64,000 nucleotides of DNA from Edaphobacter lichenicola (GTDB lineage: Bacteria; Acidobacteriota; Terriglobia; Terriglobales; Acidobacteriaceae), in assembly GCF_025264645.1 (NCBI RefSeq), contig NZ_CP073696.1, positions 5,022,001-5,086,000 of the forward strand, read 5' to 3'. Below are positions 17,001-24,739 of the stretch, piece by piece. The position numbers and the translations under genes were made by a program. Numbering within the stretch: position 1 is the first letter of the stretch; the number at the start of each line of letters is the position of its first letter. Below the pieces are notes generated by a model that worked only from the letters and a program-made list of their open reading frames with translations, was not told the DNA's origin and did no database searches.

Positions 17001-17072
17001 CGCAGCCACCCCAATGCCCATTCCACAAAGCCCATGACGTCCACGACGCCCAAAAAACACTCGATCCATCAT
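14034..17072 (-). CDS. Exported S9 family peptidase (prolyl oligopeptidase type) with C-terminal Ig-like extension
   Basis: A 1012-residue exported serine peptidase. A signal segment (about 15-37) leads into WD-like/PD40 beta-propeller repeats (S-P-S-G-K-W, S-P-D-G-K, S-P-N-S-K), then an alpha/beta-hydrolase domain with the nucleophile in G-A-S-Y-G-G-F (Ser644), the acid in Q-R-D-Y-R-L-D-V and the His in D-E-G-H-W-V. After an Ala/Pro/Lys-rich linker (about 805-880) there is a beta-sandwich tail of about 125 residues that is not part of the peptidase. Residues about 98-145 are a low-complexity insert with a 9-residue tandem repeat (A-L-R-N-D-N-Q-K-D / A-L-Q-N-D-N-P-K-D). The stop lies 30 bases from the recX start. 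Confidence 0.9.
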   Translation of the reverse strand: MMDRVFFGRRGRHGLCGMGIGVAAVIVAGFCAAASAQIGTSSAAGKRPMTFADLQQMKRVSDPQVSPSGKWVMFSVTEVDLEKNSKVNHLWVVPLGSHNAKADSSSALRNDNQKDALQNDNPKDAGAIASSRGASAPRTDGQNNDAERQVTFWKEGESDGRFSPDGKQVSFIAADSATGLSQIFLASWDEAAGTLGTPKRLTTVSSEADGAVWSPNSKRILFASRVYPECSDEASWVDEDLCDKRKDDAAAANPVKAQVFEHLLYRHWNSYVGPKRSHVLVVSANDGNAVRDLTPRRDIGDAEAPTFSLGGPVGYAWAPGSEEIAYVTNLDLVPAASTNNDVFTLLLDDAGERPRKISTSPGSDDGPAYSPDGKYIAFRSQARAGYESDRFRLMLFDRSKGTTKELMPKLDTWVDEFVWMDDSKHLIFVSGRKGEESYGMVSAYERGGNYEFRLRFDEAGEFSDIHPLQDGRAVATRMLVDRPSEVVLLPPQSYDKAGNPVGLQTPLVMTHVNDSLLALLDLPAMESFWFSGAENATVQGFIVRPPKFDPARKYPLKFLIHGGPQGAWGDAWSYRWNPELMAASGYVVVMVNPRGSTGYGQAFIDGVNGDWGGKAYVDLMKGLDYAEGHYPFIDKTRECALGASYGGFMADWILTHTDRFACIVTHDGMFNPQSAYGTTEELWFNEWEFRNPGEATPGQPWRYFDKPVAEDPFRKWSPLLSIRSAKTPTLVIHSQRDYRLDVSEGFQLFTALQRMNVPSKMLYFPDEGHWVLKPQNSKLWYEVVGDWCDRWTKTNRYATGSPSPAVNAAPVVAAPKVSASPRTGQSKPTELDETQPLPATVAPAAPSKGAKAKAVAPTPPVVATPAPASVGPKTQTAVGGAEFTITLSAPDNEVQVGSDARVTITLTNVSDHQILFGHKPGMDSPEFSYRIEVRNAAGKIVEETEYGREAMLRQQSESRTVDYVQPGGTTVQTAHIAKLVSLNRPGRYTVQVSRKVGSAVVKSNELTLNVVP
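16638..16781. repeat. Intergenic-type repeat inside the S9 peptidase coding region
   Basis: This stretch contains TTGTCATTCCGTAGCGCAG and then AGGAGGAATCTGC at 16738-16769, where ATTCC and GGAAT can pair. It is the same kind of hairpin as the copies at 22486-22515 and 55364-55428. Next to it a 27-base unit is tandemly duplicated (GTCTTTTGGATTGTC and GTCTTTTTGGTTGTC followed by xxAGCGC). Length is kept in frame, so the host protein gains about 48 residues. Confidence 0.6.
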
Positions 17073-17159
17073 CGCGCCAGTCTAAACCGCAACCGGGTGA
17101 CCGCAGCCAAAGGGGGAATCAAGGGAGAAGACAGTGGAGCAGCACGGTCGGCTCGCGAA

Positions 17160-17275
17160 AATATTTGTCGAAAAGCTGGCGCATTTTTTGGAGCGTGCAA
17201 CTCACCATACGACCACCACGCAAATCACCACAATAACCATGCATAACACCGCATTTTGACCACAAAAATTACAGC
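17160..17275. repeat. ACCA boxes spaced about 11 bases apart, intergenic
   Basis: Between the two minus-strand genes, ACCA (TGGT on the other strand) recurs at 17204, 17215, 17227, 17236 and 17259, with ACCG at 17248. The gaps are 11, 12, 9, 12 and 11 bases, close to one helical turn. An open frame of about 41 codons crosses it on the minus strand but it has no known domain and looks like a by-product. Phased TGGT boxes could bind a protein along one DNA face; no such protein is identified. Confidence 0.45.
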
Positions 17276-17290
17276 TCAATCGACCTATCC

Positions 17291-18742
17291 TCAATCACTT
17301 ACGCTGGCAACTCTCCCGGCGACCGCAGCTGGATTTTTTTCTGCTTCCACTGCAGCAAGGGGAAGCTCCATCGCCACGGCGGCGCCATGCGGATGCAGGT
17401 TGAACGCTCGAATCTCCCCTCCAGTCTCATGAACAATTCCATAGCAAATACTTAACCCCAATCCCGCGCCATCCGCGGCCTCAATCGCATAAAACGGATC
17501 GAACACCCGCCCGGGCTCATGAAATCCCGGTCCCGTATCGCTCACAATCAAGTGAACGCGCCGCTCCTCACTCCCTAAAACGCCATCCGAGGCACTCCCG
17601 GACGAGTTCACCGAAATCCGAATCACCGGCTCCTCCCCATCCTTCACACAGTCCGCCCCAGCGAGCGCCTGCGCGGCATTGTTCAAGAGATGCTCCAGCA
17701 GCTGCCGCAGCCGATGCTTGTTTCCGCGTACTATCGACGCCTCGGCCTCAGCCTCGACAACCAGCCGAACCCCTCTCTTTTCGAGAGTCTCCGCACAGGC
17801 CGCCGCCAACTCCCGCACCAACTCCGTCATGTCAACCAACGCGTCGTTCTGCAACATCGGTCGCGAGAAGTCCAACAGCGACTCCACCGTCTGCCGCATC
17901 CGCAGCGCCTCACGAACGATGACCTCCGCGTCCTCCTTCACCCGCGCCTCCGCCGTCGAAACCGCAATCAGCTCCGCAAACCCCAGCACCGCGGTCAGCG
18001 GATTACTCAGCGCATGCGCCATGCCTCCGGCCAGCAGCCCCAACCCCGCCAGCTTCTCCGCGCGTATCAACCTCTCGGCCACCGCTGCGTTCTCCATCGA
18101 CCGCGCCACCTTAACGCCCAATGCCTCCAACGGCGCCAGCGCCTCTTCAAGCGCCGCTCTCTGCACGCCCAGCAGGCCATCCGCGCCTACCGCCAACGCC
18201 CCCACCATGCGACCTCCGGTCGTCCACAGCGGAATCACAATCGCCCGCCGATACTCGACTTCCCCCACTCCCTTCCCAAGCATCACGGCAAAACTATTGC
18301 TCCCCAGACGCGTACCCAGGCTTCCATCATTCCGCCGAACGCCAATCCCTTTTTCGCGCTCCGTCGCGACGATCACGCGCTCCGCCCACGCGTTCAGCGA
18401 CTGAACCGTCCGATCCTCCATCCCGGCACTTGCCGCGACCGCAAACTTACCGTGCCCGTCCCGCGACAGCATCGCAGTCCGGCGAAACGCGCTCTTCTCT
18501 GCCATCACCAGGCTCACGCGAGCCGCCAGATCCGGCATCTTGCCCTCCGCCGGCAATCGCACATCCAGCCGGGCATAGGCCTGAAGCTCCTCGTTTATCC
18601 GCTGTTCACGGCGCCACTCCGCAGCCCGCGCCCGCGAGCGAATCCTTAGCAGCCAAATCGCGCCAGCCGCTCCTCCCACCCCAGCTGCCTCGGCCCAGCG
18701 CAGCCCTGCCAGCCTGCCAATCTCCTTCACTCCCACCCACAT
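17291..18742 (-). CDS. GAF-domain sensor histidine kinase
   Basis: A 483-residue kinase. An N-terminal membrane-like segment (about 8-33) is followed by a GAF-type sensor region (about 60-250) and a kinase core. The phosphoacceptor is in L-A-G-G-M-A-H-A-L-S-N-P-L-T-A-V-L-G-F; the ATPase has N-N-A-A-Q-A-L, D-T-G-P-G-F and G-L-G-L-S-I-C-Y-G-I-V, the N, G1 and G2 boxes. The ATG at 18742 has GGGGAGG 7 bases upstream and is preferred to a frame opening at 18808. No response regulator gene is adjacent, so its partner is elsewhere. Confidence 0.88.
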   Translation of the reverse strand: MWVGVKEIGRLAGLRWAEAAGVGGAAGAIWLLRIRSRARAAEWRREQRINEELQAYARLDVRLPAEGKMPDLAARVSLVMAEKSAFRRTAMLSRDGHGKFAVAASAGMEDRTVQSLNAWAERVIVATEREKGIGVRRNDGSLGTRLGSNSFAVMLGKGVGEVEYRRAIVIPLWTTGGRMVGALAVGADGLLGVQRAALEEALAPLEALGVKVARSMENAAVAERLIRAEKLAGLGLLAGGMAHALSNPLTAVLGFAELIAVSTAEARVKEDAEVIVREALRMRQTVESLLDFSRPMLQNDALVDMTELVRELAAACAETLEKRGVRLVVEAEAEASIVRGNKHRLRQLLEHLLNNAAQALAGADCVKDGEEPVIRISVNSSGSASDGVLGSEERRVHLIVSDTGPGFHEPGRVFDPFYAIEAADGAGLGLSICYGIVHETGGEIRAFNLHPHGAAVAMELPLAAVEAEKNPAAVAGRVASVSD

Positions 18743-18829
18743 CACCAAACCTCCCCAATTCGCGTCTATTCTTAGTAACGTGCAGGGCAACGCAGAAAGA
18801 CAGCCCATGCGCCAACGGAGTTCTCCCTT

Positions 18830-19765
18830 ATGAAGCCTCTTCCGATCCGCGCCTCCGCCACCGCAAGCCTTCTCGCTCTTTCTCTTCTTCTGCTATCGGC
18901 CTCAACCACTTCACTCTTCGCCGCTGTACCGATTCCAGACGGCATCGGCGCGCAAGACCCCGCCGGCTTCGGCCCACTCGACCCCGCACCCCCCACCGGC
19001 ATGACCCCGCAGCAGATCATCGACAAGTTCGCCGCCCGCGAGTCCGTCTTTAACCAGGCCCGTCAGAACTACACCTTCCGCCAGACCGTCAAAGTCGACA
19101 CCCTCGCCGAAGACACCAACCGCGTCGACGGCGAGTACCAGCAGGTCACCGACATCACCTTCAACACCGCAGGCAAGCGCGAGGAGCACGTCGTCTTCGC
19201 CCCGCAGAACACCCTCCAGCGCGTCATGATGTCCCCCGCCGACTTCCAGGACATCGAGCACCGCCTCCCCTTCGTCCTCACCACCGAAGACCTGCCCCAG
19301 TACGACATCACCTACCTCGGCCGCCAGCACATCGACGAGCTCGACACCTACGTCTTCAGCGCCGCACCCAAGGTCCTCGAAAAGAACAAGCGTTACTTCC
19401 AGGGCAAGGTCTGGGTCGACCAGCAGGACTTCCAGATCGTCCTCGTCAACGGCAAATCCGTCCCCGACGACAAGCGCAAAGGCCACGAAGATCTATCCCC
19501 GCCCTACACCACTTACTACGAGCAGATTGACGGGAAATACTGGTTTCCCACCTATACCAAGGCCGAAGGCAATCTGCACTTCGCCGGCGGCAACGGGTAT
19601 CTGTCGCAGGACGTCCACCTGGTCACCGTCGTCAAATACTCCGACTACAAGCAGTTCCACGCCACCGCACGCATCATCTATAACGGCGAAGACATCACCG
19701 ACAAGAAGGCTCCCGACGACAACAAGCAGCAGCCACCGCCAGCCAAACCACCACAAAACCCTTAG
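18830..19765 (+). CDS. Exported protein of unknown function, LolA/outer-membrane-lipoprotein-sorting-like
   Basis: A 311-residue protein with a signal peptide (about 1-31, ending LFAA). The mature part begins with a helix (Q-Q-I-I-D-K-F-A-A-R-E-S-V-F-N-Q-A-R-Q-N-Y-T-F-R-Q) and then reads as a run of long beta strands, including Y-F-Q-G-K-V-W-V-D-Q-Q-D-F-Q-I-V and K-Y-W-F-P-T-Y-T-K-A-E-G. This is the pattern of half-barrel periplasmic proteins such as LolA/LolB relatives. The tail is Pro/Gln-rich. It diverges from the histidine kinase gene. Function is not known. Confidence 0.6.
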   Translation: MKPLPIRASATASLLALSLLLLSASTTSLFAAVPIPDGIGAQDPAGFGPLDPAPPTGMTPQQIIDKFAARESVFNQARQNYTFRQTVKVDTLAEDTNRVDGEYQQVTDITFNTAGKREEHVVFAPQNTLQRVMMSPADFQDIEHRLPFVLTTEDLPQYDITYLGRQHIDELDTYVFSAAPKVLEKNKRYFQGKVWVDQQDFQIVLVNGKSVPDDKRKGHEDLSPPYTTYYEQIDGKYWFPTYTKAEGNLHFAGGNGYLSQDVHLVTVVKYSDYKQFHATARIIYNGEDITDKKAPDDNKQQPPPAKPPQNP

Positions 19766-19787
19766 CAGCCGTCAGCTTAAAAGCACA

Positions 19788-19813
19788 AAGCCCCTCGCAA
19801 CTCCGAGGGGCTT
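19788..19813. terminator. Bidirectional terminator hairpin
   Basis: A perfect 10-bp stem AAGCCCCTCG (19788-19797) / CGAGGGGCTT (19804-19813) with loop CAACTC. It sits just behind the exported-protein stop and before the convergent zinc-finger-like gene. On the minus strand it is followed by a TTTT stretch, so it can serve both genes. Confidence 0.8.
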
Positions 19814-19835
19814 CGTCGTTAACCTGCCCGCTTCG

Positions 19836-20102
19836 TTATTTCGTCTCGCAGTGCGAATCCGGATCGGCATGTTGCTGCGTCATCCAACGATCCATCAACG
19901 TTCCGGCACATCGCGCACCGCACAGGTGCTTCACCCCAGCCGAGTGCGCATGATGACTCTGCCACCGCGTCAATTTAATCAGCGGCTGATCCTCCTCCGG
20001 CTTCTCTCCCTGAAAGCAGTCCACCCAGGCCAACCACCAGTCCCCGCCCTCACCCTTCTTATCGCCGCACACGTCACACTGATAACTCTCGATATAAGAC
20101 AT
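19836..20102 (-). CDS. Small cysteine-rich putative zinc protein
   Basis: An 88-residue soluble protein with two C-x2-C-like pairs: Y-Q-C-D-V-C-G-D near the start and H-L-C-G-A-R-C-A-G further on, plus H-H-A-H-S. The spacing suggests a single zinc ribbon. AGGAG lies 7 bases before the ATG. No named family is recognised. It is downstream of, and on the same strand as, the second S9 peptidase (83-base gap). Confidence 0.6.
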   Translation of the reverse strand: MSYIESYQCDVCGDKKGEGGDWWLAWVDCFQGEKPEEDQPLIKLTRWQSHHAHSAGVKHLCGARCAGTLMDRWMTQQHADPDSHCETK

Positions 20103-20185
20103 CCATTTTCTCCTGCCGCTGAAACTATCACATTCCTGCTACAACCGCAGCGTCCTGAAACACGATCGACTGTGTCAAAATCTCG

Positions 20186-22360
20186 CTACTTTGTCGCGCC
20201 CGGCGCTGCACCCGGCCCAACTCCGTCAACAAACGGCTCGCCCCAGATGTAGTGTCCAAACCAATGCAGGTTCTCCTCCATCACTGCCCGCTGCTGCTTC
20301 GGCTTATCGATCGGGTGCCCAAAGCCGTGATACACCACCATCTTTACCGGAACCCCGTGGTCCTCAAGAGCCTGCCGCAACTCATATCCATTCGGCGTAG
20401 GCACACGCTTATCTCTGTCTCCATGCTGAATCAGCGTCGGAGTCTTCGCCGTCGAGATATACGAGATGGGCGACGTCTTCCGGTAGATCTCCGGATCATC
20501 CCACGGCGTCGCATGCAGGTACTGCGGCGTAAACGGAGTAATGTCCGTATTCACGTAGTACGTCATCCAGTCCGAGATCCCAGCTCCCACCGACACAGCC
20601 TTGAACCGATCACTCGAAGTCGTAATGAAGGCCGAGATATAACCACCCTCGCTCCATCCCATCGACCCAACGCGGTCTTTGTCGACAAAGCCCTGCGCAA
20701 TCAGAGAATCGACGCCCGAGATCACGTCCGCATAATCACCCACGCCAAGATTCCGCACATTCAACGCTCGAAACTTCGCACCGTATCCCGCTGAGCCGCG
20801 ATAGTTCGGCCGCAGCACCAGCGCACCCTTCGCCACAAACTGCTCCACCGGGTAGTAGCGATCAGGATTCACCGCAGGCTGATCCACGCCCGTTGGCCCA
20901 CCGTGAATCACCACCAGCAGGGGATACTTCTTCCTCGCATCGAAGTCCGCAGGCTTATCAAGAATTCCCTCAATCGTCGTTCCATCGCCCGACTTCCACT
21001 GCACCACCTCGCGCCGCGCCAGCGTATAAGGCTTCATCGCGTCCGTCAGATGCGTCACGCGCACCGCAGCGCCGCTTCCCGTCGTCGGAGCAATATAGAT
21101 CTCCACGCCAGTATTCGGCAGCGCCGCCCGATAAGCCACCTCACTGAAGTCCTTCGAAAACGATGGAGAGAACCCCATCAGATCATCCGGATGCGTCACC
21201 TGCTCGATCGCGCCCGTAGCCACAGTCAAACGATAAAGATGAGACGCCGTCTTCTTCACCGCGCCAAAATAAATTCCCTTCTCCGACCACGCAACCAGAT
21301 GCGCATCCTCATCGAAGTCCCCGCTCACCACGCGGGGCGTGCCTCCCGTCACCGGCACCACCGCGATCTTCTGGTTCGCATAGAAAAAATATTGCGCACC
21401 ATCCGCAGTTACAAATGCAACCTCGCTCCCATCCGGAGAAAACTGCGGATCCTCATTTGGTCCCGGAGTTGTCACCAGCTTCGTCACCTTCTTGTCTGCC
21501 ACCGAGACGACATAGATCGTTGCCGTCCCTCCGTGCTTCAACTCGCCATCCTTCGCAGCCGCAAACGCAATCTTCGCCCCGTTCTTCGACCACGAAAAAC
21601 CCTGCACGCTGAACTCATCTCCCTCGGTCAGCCGGTGCGCCTCGGGCACACCAGCTGGTGGCGTAGCAGCACTGTTTGAAGCTGCAGACGGTGCTGGCTT
21701 CGAAGCGGGAGTCGCGACCGGAGCCGACGTTACATCCACCGTCCAAAGATGAGTCATCCGCTCATCGCCATTCACCACGGTGTAATCCCCATATCGCTCC
21801 GCTCGGTCCTTCTGCTCCTTCGACAAGGGGTCCATCGTCGTGAACGCAATGGTCTTCGAATCCGGCGCCCACTCAAATTCATCCACCCCATCCTCGAGCT
21901 TGGTCACCTGCCGAGCCTCGCCGCCCCCAGGGTTGATCACATAAAGTTGCTTACTGTCCGCCTTGGTATCGCCAACCTGCCCAGGACGATCTGAAAGAAA
22001 CGCAATCCAGTGTCCATCAGGCGACCACTTCGCGTTAGAACTAGACTTCACCTGCGATGTCAGCAGATGCGTACTCCCCGCACGATCCGCAATCCAGAGA
22101 TCACGCTCAAACGCATCGTCCTTCCAGTTGGTCCGCGATACCTCGTACACCACGCGCTGTCCGTCCGGGGAGAGCGCCGGACCCGAAGGCACCTGTGCCT
22201 CCAGCGCCTGATCGATACTCGGCACGCTGCTAGGCCCACTCGCAGTCGAAGCCGTCTGGGCAAGGCTCACCCGCTCTGCCGGCGACCCCGCCAACCCACA
22301 AACACAAGAGACACCCGTAGCGAACAAACCAGCTCTCAACCATCGCAAAGAAGAAGACAT
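20186..22360 (-). CDS. Exported S9 family peptidase (acylaminoacyl peptidase type)
   Basis: A 724-residue exported enzyme. A signal segment (about 8-35) precedes a PD40 beta-propeller (S-P-D-G-Q-R-V-V-Y-E, S-P-D-G-H-W-I-A-F-L-S-D, S-P-D-G-S-E-V-A-F) and a C-terminal alpha/beta-hydrolase domain. The nucleophile is in G-W-S-E-G-G-Y (Ser570), the acid in H-G-D-R-D-K-R-V-P, and the His in Y-H-G-F-G-H. It probably trims short peptides in the periplasm. It shares its architecture with the peptidase at 14034-17072 but lacks the Ig-like tail and the repeat insert. Confidence 0.92.
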   Translation of the reverse strand: MSSSLRWLRAGLFATGVSCVCGLAGSPAERVSLAQTASTASGPSSVPSIDQALEAQVPSGPALSPDGQRVVYEVSRTNWKDDAFERDLWIADRAGSTHLLTSQVKSSSNAKWSPDGHWIAFLSDRPGQVGDTKADSKQLYVINPGGGEARQVTKLEDGVDEFEWAPDSKTIAFTTMDPLSKEQKDRAERYGDYTVVNGDERMTHLWTVDVTSAPVATPASKPAPSAASNSAATPPAGVPEAHRLTEGDEFSVQGFSWSKNGAKIAFAAAKDGELKHGGTATIYVVSVADKKVTKLVTTPGPNEDPQFSPDGSEVAFVTADGAQYFFYANQKIAVVPVTGGTPRVVSGDFDEDAHLVAWSEKGIYFGAVKKTASHLYRLTVATGAIEQVTHPDDLMGFSPSFSKDFSEVAYRAALPNTGVEIYIAPTTGSGAAVRVTHLTDAMKPYTLARREVVQWKSGDGTTIEGILDKPADFDARKKYPLLVVIHGGPTGVDQPAVNPDRYYPVEQFVAKGALVLRPNYRGSAGYGAKFRALNVRNLGVGDYADVISGVDSLIAQGFVDKDRVGSMGWSEGGYISAFITTSSDRFKAVSVGAGISDWMTYYVNTDITPFTPQYLHATPWDDPEIYRKTSPISYISTAKTPTLIQHGDRDKRVPTPNGYELRQALEDHGVPVKMVVYHGFGHPIDKPKQQRAVMEENLHWFGHYIWGEPFVDGVGPGAAPGATK

Positions 22361-22485
22361 ACGCGACAGTGTCGCATACGTAGCGACTCTACCGACAGCT
22401 TCGCCTTACCCTCTTGCCTACCGGAAATCCAACCGCAGTCAGGCATGCATCAAGCTGACCATCCCTGAGCCGCTGCAGTTGCTGT

Positions 22486-22515
22486 TGAGTCATCCTGAGC
22501 GAAGAGAAGGATCCC
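22486..22515. repeat. Short hairpin repeat, TCATCCTGAGCGAAG type
   Basis: TGAGTCATCCTGAGCGAAGA and then GAAGGATCCC can pair through ATCCT/AGGAT. It resembles the hairpins at 16738-16769 and 55364-55428, all starting GTCATCC or GTCATTCC. Small repeats of this type are scattered in acidobacterial genomes; that link is from general knowledge. Confidence 0.55.
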
Positions 22516-22732
22516 TTATTTGCTTTTGCTGCTCCGGTAGCGGCACCAGCGGATTACCCAGAGCCCCCTGCAGCAACTCCAAAGAATGACAGCCTAAGGC
22601 CCGGTGAGTGTGTTCCCGCAGAAAAACCTTGTCAAGCCCCCAAACTCAATAACCCCATAGCAATCAACAACATCGCCGTGGCGTACCAGTTATGCTCCAA
22701 CGGATATACTTAAACTAAGGAAGCAAAGAAGA

Positions 22733-22757
22733 AAGCCCCGAGAAAAGATCGGGGCTT
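22733..22757 (-). terminator. Intrinsic terminator of the HNH gene
   Basis: A perfect 9-bp stem AAGCCCCGA (22733-22741) / TCGGGGCTT (22749-22757) with a 7-base loop. On the minus strand it is followed by TCTTCTTT. It lies 183 bases behind the HNH stop and could also act on plus-strand transcripts. Confidence 0.7.
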
Positions 22758-22939
22758 ATTTCGTTAACGCGAACTTGGATTTTCGAGCAACCCGTTTATT
22801 TCCAATATTTTAGGCGTAAGTCTTTTGCTTCCAATATTTTGCAGCCACCCATGACCGGCAAACTATTGAAAGCAAGTAAGATACCCACAAGGGGGGAGGG
22901 GTACCCTCGTGAAATTTATAAGCCCTGGCCATGAAGAGA

Positions 22940-23608
22940 CTAAGCTGCTGGCTCTGCCTCAAAGTAGAGATACTTCCGCCACGCCGCGTCCGCGCTGCCG
23001 ATCATTCGCATGATGTGGCGCGAGGTATGCAGAGAAAATGGTCGTGGCTCACGCTGCAGTTTCATGTCTGTCAGCTCATGGAGCATCTGGTTGCCCTTCC
23101 GGCGGTTGCAGTTGTGACAACACGCGACGAGGTTCTCCCACGTCGACAGCCCGCCACGCGACCGCGGTATGACATGATCCAGCGTCAGCTCGCCCGCGGT
23201 CAGGATGACGCTGCAGTACTGGCACGAATTTCGGTCCCGCAAGAGGATGTTCTTGCGGCTGAGCGCACGAGTCTGGTGAGGAATTCGGCGATACTCCAGC
23301 AGACGGATCACGCTCGGCATGGCCACGCGCATCCTCGCCGCATGAAGCACCGCGCCCTGCTCCTCTTCGGTGCGCGCGACACCCTTCAGCACCAGCACCA
23401 GAGCGCGCCTCGCCCCACAGATGTTGATGGGTTCATACGACGCATTCAGTACCAGCACAGGAGTCTGCATCGCCGGCTGCCGAAACACGCCAACCCGCAC
23501 GTCCCGCTCCGTCGTCACCCGCCCAGAGTTGTGGCCCGAGTGCCCGCCCCCATGCCCCGCGTGTCGCTTTGCACTTAGCCCTTGCTTTCGCATCTTCCCC
23601 GATTGCAT
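22940..23608 (-). CDS. HNH endonuclease
   Basis: A 222-residue protein. After a His/Gly-rich basic start, the core reads L-V-L-N-A-S-Y-E-P-I-N-I-C, then a zinc-binding HNH domain (about 140-190): C-Q-Y-C-S-V...L-T-L-D-H-V-I-P-R-S-R-G-G, W-E-N-L-V-A-C-C-H-N-C-N-R-R-K-G. The Cys pairs hold zinc and the D-H...N...H form the metal-finger active site. Proteins of this form are widespread single genes of unknown role, not tied to restriction. GGAGG lies 8 bases before the ATG. No intron, phage or transposon gene is next to it. Confidence 0.88.
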   Translation of the reverse strand: MQSGKMRKQGLSAKRHAGHGGGHSGHNSGRVTTERDVRVGVFRQPAMQTPVLVLNASYEPINICGARRALVLVLKGVARTEEEQGAVLHAARMRVAMPSVIRLLEYRRIPHQTRALSRKNILLRDRNSCQYCSVILTAGELTLDHVIPRSRGGLSTWENLVACCHNCNRRKGNQMLHELTDMKLQREPRPFSLHTSRHIMRMIGSADAAWRKYLYFEAEPAA

Positions 23609-23685
23609 CTCAAAGCCCTCCGGTTCCAGCTACTGTTAGCACTCCGCCAAGCATCTCTTCAGACTCCAAGTCCGCTAAAACTCCG

Positions 23686-24546
23686 CTAACCGGCATCCCA
23701 GGCCGCAGTTCCTGATCCAGCGTCCCACGCCGCAATCATCTCCGGCTGAGCCCGCGAAGCCGTCGCCACCCAAACCTTGCTCGCCCCGGCCCGGCGCAAC
23801 ACCTGCGCACAAGCCCGCGCCGTCGCTCCAGTCGTGTAAATATCGTCGACCAACAAAACTTCGCGCCCAGCGAGTGCCGCACGGTCTCCCACAGCGAAGG
23901 CACCCTGGAGATTCCGTCTCCGCCCCTTCGGCGTCAGCCCAAACTGGCTCTTCGTATCCTTGACCCTGCGGATCACGCCGTGTGCCGCAGTCAGGTTCCA
24001 CTCAGGCCGGCTCTTCTTCAACTCCACAAGCGCCGCATCCGACATCAGCACCGCCTGGTTGTACCCGCGCTCACGCTCCTTCGCCGGAAACAGCGGTACC
24101 GCAACGACCAACAGATCTCGGCCAGCCTCAGCCTCCAACATCTCGATCGCCCGAGCAAGCAACTTGCCCAGTGGCTTCGCGACTGTGCGCATCCGCTCAT
24201 ACTTCAGCAGGTGCACCATCTCGCGCAACTTATCCTGATAGATCGCATACGCCACCGCACGCTCAAACTCCGGCGGAACCATTCGGCACGGCGAACACAC
24301 CAGCCCCTCCACAGGGAACTGACCGGCAAACCGAACACCTTCCATGTCGAGCGCCTCGCCGCAGCGCACGCACAACGTCATCGACTGGGAAGCTACTCCA
24401 TCAGCACAAGCATCACAGACAGGAGAGAAACCGGCTCTTAGCAGTGGCCCACCACAAACCCTGCAGTCGCTCGGATAGATGGTTGTAACCAGATCATCTA
24501 CAGCAGCCCGAACCACCCGTCCAGACCTTTGCCACCAGCGAGACAT
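23686..24546 (-). CDS. comF: ComF family phosphoribosyltransferase-like protein
   Basis: A 286-residue protein with an N-terminal zinc-ribbon region (C-R-V-C-G-G, C-D-A-C, C-V-R-C-G, C-S-P-C) and a C-terminal phosphoribosyltransferase fold with the PRPP loop E-V-L-L-V-D-D-I-Y-T-T-G-A-T. ComF relatives act in uptake of transforming DNA. The ATG at 24546 is used; the frame can extend to an ATG at 24624, but the added residues are Gly/Ala/Pro-rich. The last 15 residues contain a small duplication (A-A-W-D-A-G-S-G-T-A-A-W-D-A-G). Confidence 0.85.
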   Translation of the reverse strand: MSRWWQRSGRVVRAAVDDLVTTIYPSDCRVCGGPLLRAGFSPVCDACADGVASQSMTLCVRCGEALDMEGVRFAGQFPVEGLVCSPCRMVPPEFERAVAYAIYQDKLREMVHLLKYERMRTVAKPLGKLLARAIEMLEAEAGRDLLVVAVPLFPAKERERGYNQAVLMSDAALVELKKSRPEWNLTAAHGVIRRVKDTKSQFGLTPKGRRRNLQGAFAVGDRAALAGREVLLVDDIYTTGATARACAQVLRRAGASKVWVATASRAQPEMIAAWDAGSGTAAWDAG

Positions 24547-24739
24547 CACGCGCCCTTCCGCCACCCCACCTAGCGGAGCACCGGGTGGCCCCCCGGCAGC
24601 AACTCCGAGCGCATTGTCATTCAAGCATTCGCTGAAGACTCACCTCACTCGCTGACGCTCCAGGTCCGTCGGACCGCGTCATGTCTCGCAGTATAGCGCC
24701 TTACGCCGTTAAAGGGTCAACAATTCTGCACCACAAAAG

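Larger units (their letters stand above)
22361..22939. other. 579-base intergenic region with a repeat, a terminator and G-rich tracts
   Basis: No gene is seen. It holds a TCATCCTGAGCGAAG...AAGGATCC repeat (22486-22515), a terminator hairpin (22733-22757), a TTCCAATATTTT pair (copies near 22799 and 22830), and a G-rich block GGGGGGAGGGGTACCC at about 22890-22905. The DNA is AT-richer than the flanking genes. Confidence 0.6.

Noticed and set aside
22880..22910. G-rich block as a quadruplex
   Set aside because: Only two adjacent G runs are present, unlike the four at 5956-5991.
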